Shown in pieces: positions 6,713 to 16,464 of a stretch of 36,981 bases of DNA (positions within the stretch are counted from its first letter, which is position 1; each line of letters begins with the position of its first letter). The notes under the pieces were generated by a model. It was not told the DNA's origin, searched no databases, and saw nothing but the letters and a program-made list of their open reading frames with translations. Made by a program: the position numbers and the translations under genes. Origin of the DNA: an uncultured beta proteobacterium (lineage in GTDB: Bacteria > Pseudomonadota > Gammaproteobacteria > Burkholderiales > Burkholderiaceae_C); contig CAJAES010000033.1 in the NCBI GenBank assembly GCA_903938815.1, positions 1 through 36,981 on the forward strand, given 5' to 3'.

Positions 6713-9700
6713 TTGCGGTCAGCTCCTTCAAACGGGCGGTCAACGCCGCAGCGTCCGGCACCGACGCCACCCACACCTCCTGGTCGCCTGTCACGGTGAC
6801 CAGGCTGTCGAACTGCTGCATCGAGCGCTTCGGCAGTTCCGGCGTCGCTGTGACCAGACGGATGCCATTGGCCGTGAGCACATCGAGCATGGCTCGGATG
6901 TTTGGTGCGTCCAGGCGACCTGTCTCGTCAATCGCCCAGGTGATGATCGCCTTGGACGCCCCCCGAACCATCTGAACGAAGCCACACAGCACGGCCATGA
7001 GGACGATGCAGGTGAGGCCGCTTGACGAGACGGCCTTGAACTCGGCAGCAGACGCGAACTTCTTTCGCTTGTTGTTTTCGGTGACTTCGCCGCGAATCGT
7101 CACCTGGTTCGAGAGTTCGACTTTCATGCTCGACTCGCCGCCCCAGGCGCCCAGCACGGTCATCAAGGCTGCGACGAACTCGTCGGAAGGCACCTCGTTG
7201 TCCCGCAGCCGTCCAACCTGCGAGTCGAGGAACTCGATGAACGATTCCAGCGGGCCCCAGCGCTTTTCCTCCGCGAGGCTTGAGCTGACGATGATCTGCA
7301 GATCACTCAGCTTGTCAAAGCGGTTGTTCCCGAGTTCGTCTTTCATGATGCGACGGCCCAGTCCGGCCTGCAGCGAATCGTTGAACCTGCGAACCTCGCG
7401 GTTGAAGGTCTTCAACTCGTTGTAGAAGTCCCGCACTTGCCCGGCGGTGTTCTTGGCGGTCTCGACCAAGGTCTGAAGCATCTCGTGATGCCTGAACTCG
7501 AACCACTGGCCAAGCTCTCGCGTCCAGACCAGGGGATCGTCGCTGCGCGACGCCTCGGTGCGCTCATAGAAGTCGCGAATCACCGACTGGTGTGCCCGCA
7601 GCATCGCAGAGCGGACCAGCCCGATCGACTCCCGCAGCCTCTGCGCGGACTGCTGATAGCCGGCCACCAGGCCGCCCGCCTTCACCTCTAGCGTTGCGAC
7701 GGTAACCAGCGCAGCCTCGTTTTCCGTCTCCGGAAACGACTTCAAGGAACTGGGGATGTCGTGCGCCGACAGGATTGGCAAGGCGTCGCACCCACGCAGC
7801 ACCTCCTTCAACCGCTCGATCTCGGCGGCGACGGCCGCCGCGATTCGGTTGTGCTTGTCGATGGCCTCGCGCTCGTACGTGAGGCTCGCTTCGTAGGCCA
7901 GTGCCTGCTTGGTCTCGTCAACTGCCAGGTCTGAGATTTGGGATCGCAGTTCGGGTTCGCGATTCGCAGCACGCTCCTTCCAAGCCTTCCACTCTCCAAC
8001 CAGACCCCGCAGCTTTTCGATCCGCGTCACCTCGCCGCCGTACTTGGCAACTTCGGCGTCTGCTTCGGCAAGGCGGCCGGGGTCCACTCCTTTCTCTCGC
8101 AGCAGGTTGACCTTGTCCGCCCTCAGCGTTGCGATGTCGGCCGCCTCCTGCGTAGCAATCGCCTTGAGCACACCGTCGACACGGGTCAACTCGTCATCAC
8201 GGGCCTTGTCGATCAGCCTGATCTTGCCGCGAACCTCGTCCTTGATGCGGACGCTCTCAGCCTCATACCTGGCCTTTATGGCGGCTGTTTCCTTCGCGAA
8301 TTCGGACAGTGCACCATCGATCCTCGAACGTGCCTTCAGCGCCTTGTCCCTACATTCAGCCAGCTCCAGCGCTCGTCTGGCCTTCTGACCCTTGAGTTGT
8401 TCGGTTTGCTGCTTCAGCGTGCTGTCGAGCCTGCTGGCTTTGGATCGGGCAACTGCAACGGCCTCACCGGCGGTCCGCAACGCTTCTCCCGCCGCCTGCT
8501 GCGCCTCTTTTGCGGCCTTCAATCGAGCCTCAACCGCGTCGAGTGCTTGCTCTGCTCGTACCTTTGCGGCCTTCAATGCCTCGACTGACAGGGTGGGGTC
8601 AGCTTCAATTCTGGCCAGGTCCAACTCGACCCCCAGCACGGATGTCGAGCCCTCTGCCGATATGGTCGGACGCAGGTCGTCGCGGTGCAGCAGCGACGGC
8701 GCGATGACCTTCCCGACGGTGACCTCCCACCCATCGACGTTGCCCCGCAAATACGCCAGGAGGCTTTCATCGCTCGGGCGGATTGCCTCTTCAAGTTCAG
8801 CGATGGCCTTGACCGAGGCCGCTTGCTCCGCCTTGATGGCGTCGACCTGCGATTCCGATGTCGCGTAGGCCTGTTTCGCTTTTCGTTCCTGCTCCTCAGC
8901 TGTGCCGACCTCCTGTTGCGCGCTCGACCATGCGCCCCGGCCAGTCTCAACCTCCGCCTCCAGCGCTTCGATGCGCGCAACGGTTTCTGGCGAGGCAATC
9001 GGGTTCTGGAAGCGCCCAATCTGCACCGCCCGTTCGGCGATCAGCTCGTCTCTCTTGGTCTCGCGAGGATCAAGCTCCGCCTGGAGGGAGGCAGTGACCT
9101 GCCGGAGCGCCACCTCCTGGCCGCTCGCAACCGGCTTCTTGTCCTCGTCCGCCCGCAGTCGCGCCTGCTCCTGTTGTTCGTTCACAGAAGCTTGTTCGGT
9201 CAACGCTGCCTTCTGCCTGTCCGTGATCAGCCGCTCGAAGCTGTTGTCGATCGAAGCCTGAGCGCCCAGCAGCGCATTGCGGCGCTCTCCGGCATGCGAG
9301 TGGCGGGCCCTGACAACCGGGAGATCGTTTTCGATCTCGCCTTCGCATCGAACTACCTCCTGGCGCTCAAAGTGGTGGCCCTTGGCCTCCGACTCTTCAA
9401 GCTCGGTACGTGCGTTCTTGAGCCGCCTTCTGGTGGCGTCCAGTTCTTCCCTGCGCTGTGACTTCCTCGACGCCACGTCGTCCATGTCGAGTCGGTGATC
9501 GCGATCTTCCTTCGATCGCTTGGCTTCCTCGACTTCGATGGCGGCGGCCACGCGAGCCCTCAGCCTCATTGCCTGCGCACGCGCCAATCCGATTTCATGA
9601 GACAGCTCTTCGAGCGTCGCGGCTTCGCTCCTGGCCCGCGCCATCTCGGGCTCGTAGCGCATCACGTCGACATACGCGGCCCGCTGGTCGCGCCAGGCGT

Positions 9701-10403
9701 AGATTTCCGTCTTGCCCAGCTGCAGCTCACGCGTCGGCTTGTCGTTCCTCAGCGGCAAGGCGGAGATGACGATCCGTTGGAAGTCGTCGAAGCCCGCCGA
9801 CTCCTTGAACATTGATCCAACAATCTTGTCGATGTGCTTGAGATTCCGGCCAGCTTCGACACACGCGAAGTCCGCAGCCAGGCCGCTGATCTTGTCCGCG
9901 CGTCTCGTTCCAGATCGAAGGTTCTGGATGACGGCCGTGTATTCTGGGAGGAACAGAACCTCAGATGCCCGCAAACCCAAGCTCGTTGCGGCCGAACGCA
10001 GGTCGGCGTGGTCGCGGAAGGTGTTGTCGTCCGTGATGAACAGGCGCTTGTCGTACCCACCGCGAAAGAACTGGTAGGTCATCCGGCCCTCGTTGTCGGA
10101 CCTCAACACAACGATCCGCAGCCCGTCATCACCATCAGCGCCGTCATGCCGCCGGTACTCGAAGACGATGTACGACGCTCGGCTGTTCAACAAGAACTCG
10201 GTGATCGGCGATCTGCCGCCGCTGCGGTCGACCATGCTGTTTGCCGGCACGCCATAGAACAACGGGATCAGCTGGGCCAGCGTTGTCTTGCCAGCACCGT
10301 TTCTTCCGAGGATGAGGACGTGCCCATCGGCAAGCCTCAGCTCTGCGACCTTGCGTTGCTTGTAGCTGTTGACGCACAGCATGCGGATCAGTTCGAAGCT
10401 CAA
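6705..10403 (-). CDS. jetC: JetC-like SMC/MukB-type ATPase of Wadjet system
   Basis: A 1232-aa SMC-like motor. Walker A is GRNGAGKT (33-40). The centre is a very long charged coiled coil (about 240-1000, rich in E/K/A/R) with a shorter hinge-like break near 545-600. The ABC signature SSSGLT is at ~1126 and Walker B is WAIDE with D1159 and E1160, just before a D-loop-like RLDAPNIRAML. This fits the ATPase that extrudes plasmid loops until JetD cuts. It starts with TTG at 10403 after AAGGGAG and is the first gene of the operon (order C-B-x-A-D), divergent from a WYL regulator. The N-terminal type resembles DUF3584-like SMC proteins; I do not assign a Wadjet subtype. Confidence 0.88.
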   Translation of the reverse strand: MSFELIRMLCVNSYKQRKVAELRLADGHVLILGRNGAGKTTLAQLIPLFYGVPANSMVDRSGGRSPITEFLLNSRASYIVFEYRRHDGADGDDGLRIVVLRSDNEGRMTYQFFRGGYDKRLFITDDNTFRDHADLRSAATSLGLRASEVLFLPEYTAVIQNLRSGTRRADKISGLAADFACVEAGRNLKHIDKIVGSMFKESAGFDDFQRIVISALPLRNDKPTRELQLGKTEIYAWRDQRAAYVDVMRYEPEMARARSEAATLEELSHEIGLARAQAMRLRARVAAAIEVEEAKRSKEDRDHRLDMDDVASRKSQRREELDATRRRLKNARTELEESEAKGHHFERQEVVRCEGEIENDLPVVRARHSHAGERRNALLGAQASIDNSFERLITDRQKAALTEQASVNEQQEQARLRADEDKKPVASGQEVALRQVTASLQAELDPRETKRDELIAERAVQIGRFQNPIASPETVARIEALEAEVETGRGAWSSAQQEVGTAEEQERKAKQAYATSESQVDAIKAEQAASVKAIAELEEAIRPSDESLLAYLRGNVDGWEVTVGKVIAPSLLHRDDLRPTISAEGSTSVLGVELDLARIEADPTLSVEALKAAKVRAEQALDAVEARLKAAKEAQQAAGEALRTAGEAVAVARSKASRLDSTLKQQTEQLKGQKARRALELAECRDKALKARSRIDGALSEFAKETAAIKARYEAESVRIKDEVRGKIRLIDKARDDELTRVDGVLKAIATQEAADIATLRADKVNLLREKGVDPGRLAEADAEVAKYGGEVTRIEKLRGLVGEWKAWKERAANREPELRSQISDLAVDETKQALAYEASLTYEREAIDKHNRIAAAVAAEIERLKEVLRGCDALPILSAHDIPSSLKSFPETENEAALVTVATLEVKAGGLVAGYQQSAQRLRESIGLVRSAMLRAHQSVIRDFYERTEASRSDDPLVWTRELGQWFEFRHHEMLQTLVETAKNTAGQVRDFYNELKTFNREVRRFNDSLQAGLGRRIMKDELGNNRFDKLSDLQIIVSSSLAEEKRWGPLESFIEFLDSQVGRLRDNEVPSDEFVAALMTVLGAWGGESSMKVELSNQVTIRGEVTENNKRKKFASAAEFKAVSSSGLTCIVLMAVLCGFVQMVRGASKAIITWAIDETGRLDAPNIRAMLDVLTANGIRLVTATPELPKRSMQQFDSLVTVTGDQEVWVASVPDAAALTARLKELTASV

Positions 10404-10473
10404 ATCACTCCCTTCACCTGTCGCCGGGTGGCCGATCGGGCAATCCCGTATTCGTTCGCGCCGTTGGGCTGCT

Positions 10474-10514
10474 TATAGTAGCAATAAGACTACCATAGCA
10501 GAAGTGCTACTATA
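10474..10514. promoter_or_regulatory. Operator in the divergent jetC / WYL-regulator promoter
   Basis: TATAGTAGCA (10474-10483) is mirrored perfectly by TGCTACTATA (10505-10514). A further half-site TAGCA (10496-10500) forms a smaller inverted repeat with TGCTA (10505-10509), and GTAG/CTAC (10478-10481, 10490-10493) forms another. The site sits between the divergent starts at 10403 and 10521, AT-rich in otherwise GC-rich DNA, where a WYL/BrxR-type regulator would bind and shut off both genes. The arms also contain TATA-like -10 sequences in both directions. Confidence 0.75.
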
Positions 10515-10520
10515 TTCCTG

Positions 10521-11354
10521 ATGAAGACGCCCCGAACCACTTTGGAGCGGTTCCGGTTGATTGAGGCTGTCTCGAAGTGGGAGGGGAGCCTGAGCAACTC
10601 CCGGCTCCGGGACCTGACTGGGCTGCATACGGTGCAGGTCAGTCGCTTGATCGCTGCCTACATCGAGGCTCACCCATCCCACCTTGAGCACGATGTATCG
10701 GCCAAGCGCTACTGGTGGCGCGGCGGCGCTGAAGAAGGCTCTTCTCTTGACGAGTACCTCGAACTCGTCGTCGGGCTGAACCGCCAGGGGCGTGATGTTG
10801 CGCCGTTCGTTCACGACGTGCGGTTGGACTTCACGGAACTTGCTCCGCCCTTGTTTGCTGCTTTGAACGAGGCGTGCTCATCAGCACGGGCCGTGAGGAT
10901 CGAGTACCGATCCATGACTAACCCTCAGGGTCTTGATCGTGTGGTCGAGCCTCACTCGTTGATCCACATCGGGCGCCGATGGCACGTCAGGGCGTGGTGC
11001 CGGTTGCGACAGCGATTCTCGGACTTCAACTTCGGGCGAATTCGCTCCGCGACCCTCCTCGACGAACCATGCCAGAGCAAGTCCAATGACGACAGGGGTT
11101 GGACCGTCTTGGCAAAGGTGCGGATCGCGCCGCACCGCGACCTGACGGCGGAGCAAGCCGAGGTGGTCAGAGCGGAATTGCTGGGTGGCACTGCTCGACG
11201 TGTGTTGGAGGTTCGAAGTTGCTTGGCCGCCTATGTGATCCAGGAGCTTCGAGCAGCGACGAACGTCGAAACCCAACGTCCTCCGGACTACCAGATCGAG
11301 GTCTCGAACGCGGCCGACTTGAAGAATCTGCTCTTCGACAGCGCCAAGGGCTGA
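10521..11354 (+). CDS. WYL-domain transcriptional regulator (BrxR/CapW-like)
   Basis: A 277-aa regulator. Residues ~1-65 form a winged helix (FRLIEAVSKWEG, then LRDLTGLHTVQVSRLIAAYI). A WYL domain lies at ~118-190 (ARAVRIEYRSM, then VVEPHSLIHIGRRWHVRAWC, then FNFGRIRSA), and a WCX-like C-terminus at ~200-277. This size and layout match the BrxR/CapW repressors that sit at the edge of BREX, CBASS and other defence loci and are thought to release DNA on sensing a nucleic-acid or nucleotide signal. It lies between the divergent Jet operon and the MmeI-like gene with a strong inverted repeat upstream, so it could control both. The ATG at 10521 is the first start after that repeat. Confidence 0.88.
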   Translation: MKTPRTTLERFRLIEAVSKWEGSLSNSRLRDLTGLHTVQVSRLIAAYIEAHPSHLEHDVSAKRYWWRGGAEEGSSLDEYLELVVGLNRQGRDVAPFVHDVRLDFTELAPPLFAALNEACSSARAVRIEYRSMTNPQGLDRVVEPHSLIHIGRRWHVRAWCRLRQRFSDFNFGRIRSATLLDEPCQSKSNDDRGWTVLAKVRIAPHRDLTAEQAEVVRAELLGGTARRVLEVRSCLAAYVIQELRAATNVETQRPPDYQIEVSNAADLKNLLFDSAKG

Positions 11355-11423
11355 CCCTATGGATTCACGACAGAACGAGCATCTATCCCTGTCGGGTACC
11401 GTGCGAGAGCAAAGGGGAGGAAG

Positions 11424-14375
11424 ATGAAATCACAAGAACTGATTGACAAGTGGGGTGCGGGCGGGCCGGCCTATGCCCTCAGCGAACGGGCGGGAGCGCA
11501 ACCTCACTTCATGGACCTGTGCTCCATGCTCGGCGTTGCGACGCCCGGAGATGCCGAGAACTACTGCTTCGAACCCTGCGTCACCAAGACCGGTTCCGGT
11601 CGTGGGTTCGCGGATGTGTGGAAGCGGGGGCACTTCGCCTGGGAGTACAAGGCCCCCGGTAAGAGCCTTGAAGCTGCGCTCAAGCAGCTGATGATGTACG
11701 CACTCCCGCTGGAGAACCCACCCCTTTTGGTAGTCAGCGATCGTCTTCGAATCGAGATTCATACCCACTTCACGGGGCACCCGAGCGAATGCCACGTCAT
11801 CCGGCTCGAAGACCTGGGCCGGCCGGATGTGCAGCTCAAGCTGCGATGGCTCTTCACCGACCCGGAGCGCTTCAAGCCCAGCAAGACCAACCGCGAGATC
11901 ACGGAAGAGGCCGCGAGCACCTTCGCCGAAACCGCCGATCGGTTGCGCGCGGCGGGTGTGCCTGCCACCAAGGCGTCGCACTTCCTCAGCCAGTGCCTCT
12001 TCTGCTTTTTCGCCGAGGATGTTCACCTACTGCCTGCCCGGCTTTTCGAACGCGTCGTCGGTGTGCATATGACGCCCGAGAAACTTCGGAACCAGCTGCA
12101 ACGGCTGTTCGAAGCCATGCGTGACGGCGGCATGTTCGGTGCTGACGAAGTGCACCACTTCAACGGAGGGCTGTTCAAGTCGATCGACATTCCCGACATG
12201 ACCATGGAGGACGTGAAGGCGCTTCAGATTGCGAGTGGCATGGACTGGAGCGCGATCGACCCCAGCATCTTCGGCACGTTGTTCGAACGCGGGCTGGACC
12301 CCAGCAAGCGGGCACAGCTCGGCGCTCACTACACGGACCCGGCCACGATCTGGCGCATCGTCAAGCCCGTGGTCCAGGACCCACTGGAGGCCGAGTGGTC
12401 GAACGTCTCCACGAGCATCGCTGATCAACTTGCCAAGCGCGACGAGCTGCGCGAATCGGCCAAGACGATCAAGGACACGAAGAAGTTCGGCCAGGTCCGG
12501 ACGCGGGCAAACGAGCGTCAGCGAGAGGCGCAGGCCCTCTTCAACGGATTTCTGGAGAAGCTGCGGCAGTTCAAGATTCTTGACCCCGCATGCGGCAGCG
12601 GCAACTTCCTCTACCTGTCATTGAAGGCGCTCAAGGACCTTGAACACAAGGTCAATCTGGACGCTGAGACCTTGGGGCTGCAACGCCAGCATGACGTGAC
12701 TGGTCCTCACAACGTTCTTGGCATCGAGATCAATGAGTACGCGGCAGAACTGGCACGCATCACGATCTGGATCGGCGAACTTCAGTGGCGTTCGCAGCAC
12801 GGCTATGCCTTCAAGACTAATCCGGTTCTCGAACCTCTCGACTGCATCGAGACGCGCGATGCTCTGATCGACAAAAACGGGACGGAGGTTGACTGGCCGG
12901 CTGCGTCGGTGGTCGTGGGTAATCCACCGTTCTTGGGCACCAAGAAGATGCGCCGCGAAGTCGGCAACGAGTACACCGATCGATTGAGAGCTGCGTACGA
13001 CGGCCGGGTGCTTGGGTTTGCTGACCTGGTCTGCTACTGGTTCGAAAAGGCGAGGGCAAAGATCGTTGCCGGCGAACTCGGGGCGGCCGGGCTCGTTGCT
13101 ACCGACAGTCTGCGCGGCGGCAAGAACCGCAAGGTGCTCGACAACATCGCCGAGACTGCAACGATCTACGAAGCGTGGAGTTCGCTACCCTGGGTCAACG
13201 AAGGCGCGTCGCTGCAGGTATCCCTGATCGCGTTTGCGAGCAAGGCGTTTACGGTGCAGCCCCATCTGGATGGCAAGCCGGTCACCAAGATCAACGCCGA
13301 CCTGACCTCGGGCGAGGACCTCACCACCGCCAACATCCTTCCGGAGAACCAGGGCGCGGCGTTCTACACGACGGTCAAGGCTGGTGCGTTCGACATCCCC
13401 GGCGAGCTTGCCCGCCAGTGGTTGGCGCTGCCAAACCCCAACGGGCGCCCCAACGCCGACGTGGTCAAGCCATGGGCGAACGGCAAGGGCGTGATTGAAC
13501 GCCCGAGGGACATGTGGATCATCGATTTCGGCACCGACATGTCGGAAGCCGACGCCAGTCTCTATGAGGCGCCGTTCAAGTACCTGGTGGAGAACGTGCG
13601 GCCGGAGCGAGAGAAGAATTCGCGGGCGTCGTACAAAAAGCACTGGTGGCTGCTCGCCGAGCCGATCCCCGCAATGCGTGTGGCGCTTGCTGGGTTGCCA
13701 CGCTACCTGGCCGTTCTCGGTACCGCCAAGCACCGCATCTTCACTTGGATGCACGCGAGCGTGCTGCCCGACCACGCGCTCATTGCCTTCGCTCGTTGCG
13801 ACGACACGACCTTTGGCATCCTGCAGAGTCGTCTTCACGTCCTGTGGTCGCTCCGCCTTGGAACTGCCCTTGACGATCGTCCTCGGTACACGCCGACGAC
13901 ATCGTTCGACACCTATCCGTTCCCGGAAGGCCTGACCCCGGCAGCAACGGCCAGCAAGCAAGTCCAGAGCACTACCAAGGGAGCGCTCATACCTGCGGGT
14001 TTGGCGCCTGCGACAGCCGCCAAGGCCGCCGCCGTCGCGGACGCGGCAAAGCGGCTGTACGACCTGCGAGAGGCGTGGCTCAATCCGCCGGAGTGGACCG
14101 AGTGGACGCCGGACATCGTTCCGTTGGGCCTGACCGCTTCGCCATACGCGCAGAGGGTTTCGGCGCGGCCAGAGTTCAAAGAGGAAGTCGCGAATCGAAC
14201 GCTGACCAAGCTGTACAACGACATGCCGCAGTGGCTGCAGTCGGCCCATCAGCAGTTGGACAAGGCCGTCGCGGAAGCCTACGGATGGACTGACTACACG
14301 CCTGCAATGACCGACAGCGAGGCCCGGACACGGCTCCTCAAGCTCAATCTGTCTCGTGTGGTCTTGCCTGCCTAG
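11424..14375 (+). CDS. MmeI-like (type IIL/IIG) restriction-methylation enzyme
   Basis: A 983-aa single-chain enzyme. An N-terminal PD-(D/E)XK nuclease has D64 and EYK (74-76). A helical connector follows at ~155-330. The N6-adenine methyltransferase core has motif I LDPACGSGNF (386-395) and motif IV NPPF (500-503). A target-recognition region (~600-850) and a C-terminal helical region (~880-983) complete it. MmeI-type enzymes methylate one adenine and cut about 20 bp away, with no separate subunits. All catalytic motifs look intact. The start has a strong GGAGG site (11414-11421) and lies 69 bp after the WYL gene. A methylase-only variant remains possible, but the D...E-x-K set argues for cutting as well. 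Confidence 0.85.
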   Translation: MKSQELIDKWGAGGPAYALSERAGAQPHFMDLCSMLGVATPGDAENYCFEPCVTKTGSGRGFADVWKRGHFAWEYKAPGKSLEAALKQLMMYALPLENPPLLVVSDRLRIEIHTHFTGHPSECHVIRLEDLGRPDVQLKLRWLFTDPERFKPSKTNREITEEAASTFAETADRLRAAGVPATKASHFLSQCLFCFFAEDVHLLPARLFERVVGVHMTPEKLRNQLQRLFEAMRDGGMFGADEVHHFNGGLFKSIDIPDMTMEDVKALQIASGMDWSAIDPSIFGTLFERGLDPSKRAQLGAHYTDPATIWRIVKPVVQDPLEAEWSNVSTSIADQLAKRDELRESAKTIKDTKKFGQVRTRANERQREAQALFNGFLEKLRQFKILDPACGSGNFLYLSLKALKDLEHKVNLDAETLGLQRQHDVTGPHNVLGIEINEYAAELARITIWIGELQWRSQHGYAFKTNPVLEPLDCIETRDALIDKNGTEVDWPAASVVVGNPPFLGTKKMRREVGNEYTDRLRAAYDGRVLGFADLVCYWFEKARAKIVAGELGAAGLVATDSLRGGKNRKVLDNIAETATIYEAWSSLPWVNEGASLQVSLIAFASKAFTVQPHLDGKPVTKINADLTSGEDLTTANILPENQGAAFYTTVKAGAFDIPGELARQWLALPNPNGRPNADVVKPWANGKGVIERPRDMWIIDFGTDMSEADASLYEAPFKYLVENVRPEREKNSRASYKKHWWLLAEPIPAMRVALAGLPRYLAVLGTAKHRIFTWMHASVLPDHALIAFARCDDTTFGILQSRLHVLWSLRLGTALDDRPRYTPTTSFDTYPFPEGLTPAATASKQVQSTTKGALIPAGLAPATAAKAAAVADAAKRLYDLREAWLNPPEWTEWTPDIVPLGLTASPYAQRVSARPEFKEEVANRTLTKLYNDMPQWLQSAHQQLDKAVAEAYGWTDYTPAMTDSEARTRLLKLNLSRVVLPA

Positions 14376-14520
14376 CCTTGCTGACGATGCACACCCACGC
14401 CGCGCCCCGGAAGTTGAGCCTCACAAGTCCATCGGCCGGGCGTACATGACCTCGGGCGCAGCTACCATGAGCGGTGGTTGATCGACGCGCAGACTGACGA
14501 CACCAACTACAGGGGGAAGA

Positions 14521-16449
14521 TTGGGCAAACCGTACTCCGAGGAGCTTGATGCCTTCGCCGACACCTACCAATGGGTCGCGAAGCAGGATGTCGCTCGTCT
14601 AGGCCACTTCCTGAACCGGTGGAGCGGCGACTACGCGGTGGTCGTAGGTTCCGGCGGGTCGTATTCGGCTGCCTTTGCCGTGGCCCTCTTTCGAGAACTG
14701 GCGCATCACTCGCCAACCACTGCCGTCACCCCCCTTGAATTCGCGGCACTCCTGAGGCGGCTATCGCCACGAGCGCTGTTGCTTTCAGCGGAGGGGAAGA
14801 ACCGTGACATTCTTGCTGCTGCTCGCGCTGCGGAGGCAGCGGACCTGGCCTGCGCCGCGTTGACGCTCACTCAGTCCAACCCGTTGCTGGACCTTGCACG
14901 CGGCAACGATGCGGTGCGCGCCTTCGCGTTCCAGATGGACTGGGTCAAGGACGGGTACCTCGCAACGAATTCGCTTCTCGCGACGGTCCTGCTGCTGTAC
15001 CGCGCGCTGTTCGGCGAAAGCGACTTCCACAACCTCGCCCCTTTGCTCTCACGGGCCCGGCTAGACAGTCGCAGGAACACGTTCTCCGGCATGTGCGGGC
15101 TTGAGGATGCGAAACGGACCGGCCTCTTGGTTGTTCACTCTGCCAAGGCCCACGCATTTGCCGTCGACCTAGAGTCGAAGCTGGCCGAATCCGCACTGGC
15201 TATGGTTCAGATCACTGACCTGCGCCAATTCGCACACGGTCGTCACCTCCAGCTTGCACTGCGCTCACCGGCGCCACTTACTCTCGTCGTTTTCTCCCCA
15301 GATGAGCGCCCGTTGGCTGCTGCAACCGCAAGGCTCCTGCCTGATCCTGGGCGGTGCTGGCTACTCGAACTCGACGGCGGCAGCGATCAAGATGTTGCGG
15401 TCTCCGGTCTGATCGACGCGATGCTACTCACGGAGGCGCTGGCCAAGGGAGCTGCGCACGACCCCGGCCAGCCGCCTGTGCCGGACTTCGGTCGCGCGAT
15501 TCACGCGCTCGATCCTGCTGCCTTGCTGCCTTCTGACCACGTGCCGGTCTCGCGGCTGGAGCTGGCGTCGAATCGCAAGATGTCAGTAGGCGTGCATCCA
15601 GCCGCTGGCGGCCGACCGGAAGTGATCGAAGCGGCTGCCGCGTTCGCTCAGCGGCTCACGTCTTCTCGGATCAAGGCGGTTGTATGCGACTTCGACGGCA
15701 CGCTATGCCGAGCGGAAAATCGGTTTGAAGGAATGGACCCTGGTCACGTCGATCAGGTTTCCTCCTTGATTCGGCAGGGCCTCAAATTCGCCATCGCAAC
15801 TGGGCGTGGCGACTCGCTCCACGACACGCTCAGGTCGTCGTTTGACCCCACGCTGCACGGCGAAATCACTGTTGGTTACTACAGTGGGTCGGTCATCAGC
15901 CGTCTGGATACCGACTTCGTTCAGCCAGCTCCCAACCCCGACTTCAAGGAATTGTGGAGTTGGCTCCGCTCCTCGGCGTACGGGAACCTCTGCCGGTCAC
16001 TGGAGGACCTGGCGCGTGGAGGTCAGTTCAGCATGCGCTTGAAAAGCTCGCAGCAGTGCTTGCGGCTCCAGGGCGCCATACGACATTGGCTTGATGACAC
16101 CAGCCGGGCAGATTGGCGCGTCTTCTGCTCAGGCCACTCCATAGATGTCCTCGACGGGGCAACATCCAAGCGCTTGGTCGTTGACCACATGGCCAAGTTG
16201 CTGGGGATCGATTCGATGTCAGAGATTCTTCGCCTCGGCGACGCTGGACACGAGAACGGCAACGACTTTGAGCTTCTGCGCACTGGCCTGAGCCTCAGCT
16301 GTGAGCGAGTCTCCTTCGCTCTCGACTCTTGCTGGAACTTCGGAGCCCCCGGCAACAATCAGGCAGAGGTGACGATGGCCTACCTGCGCGGTCTTGTTCC
16401 GTCGGATGATGGATTCAGGTTCTCCCCATCAGCGCTGTATGCGCGGTGA
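14521..16449 (+). CDS. SIS-domain / HAD-phosphatase fusion protein
   Basis: A 642-aa fusion. The N-terminal ~1-320 are a double SIS (phosphosugar-binding) module: VVGSGGSYSA (41-50) and a second core around 200-240 (LLVVHSAKAHAFAVDLESKLAE). The C-terminal ~380-620 are a Cof-type HAD phosphatase: DFDGTL with D390 and D392, ATGRG (426-430), K550 in DGATSK, and GDAGHENGNDF (573-583). SIS domains bind or isomerise sugar phosphates and this HAD class removes phosphate from sugars or nucleotides, so the fusion probably handles one sugar-phosphate intermediate. It begins with TTG after AGGGGGAAGA and heads a five-gene run with short gaps or overlaps. I know no named system with this exact fusion. 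Confidence 0.85.
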   Translation: MGKPYSEELDAFADTYQWVAKQDVARLGHFLNRWSGDYAVVVGSGGSYSAAFAVALFRELAHHSPTTAVTPLEFAALLRRLSPRALLLSAEGKNRDILAAARAAEAADLACAALTLTQSNPLLDLARGNDAVRAFAFQMDWVKDGYLATNSLLATVLLLYRALFGESDFHNLAPLLSRARLDSRRNTFSGMCGLEDAKRTGLLVVHSAKAHAFAVDLESKLAESALAMVQITDLRQFAHGRHLQLALRSPAPLTLVVFSPDERPLAAATARLLPDPGRCWLLELDGGSDQDVAVSGLIDAMLLTEALAKGAAHDPGQPPVPDFGRAIHALDPAALLPSDHVPVSRLELASNRKMSVGVHPAAGGRPEVIEAAAAFAQRLTSSRIKAVVCDFDGTLCRAENRFEGMDPGHVDQVSSLIRQGLKFAIATGRGDSLHDTLRSSFDPTLHGEITVGYYSGSVISRLDTDFVQPAPNPDFKELWSWLRSSAYGNLCRSLEDLARGGQFSMRLKSSQQCLRLQGAIRHWLDDTSRADWRVFCSGHSIDVLDGATSKRLVVDHMAKLLGIDSMSEILRLGDAGHENGNDFELLRTGLSLSCERVSFALDSCWNFGAPGNNQAEVTMAYLRGLVPSDDGFRFSPSALYAR

Positions 16450-16464
16450 CTGCCGGTCAATACG

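Noticed and set aside
6997..10478. Long plus-strand frames inside jetC
   Set aside because: Antisense shadows of a strong coding gene in high-GC DNA; no ribosome sites or domains.
13185..14249. Minus-strand 354-aa frame in the MmeI-like gene
   Set aside because: Shadow of a gene with clear motifs on the plus strand.
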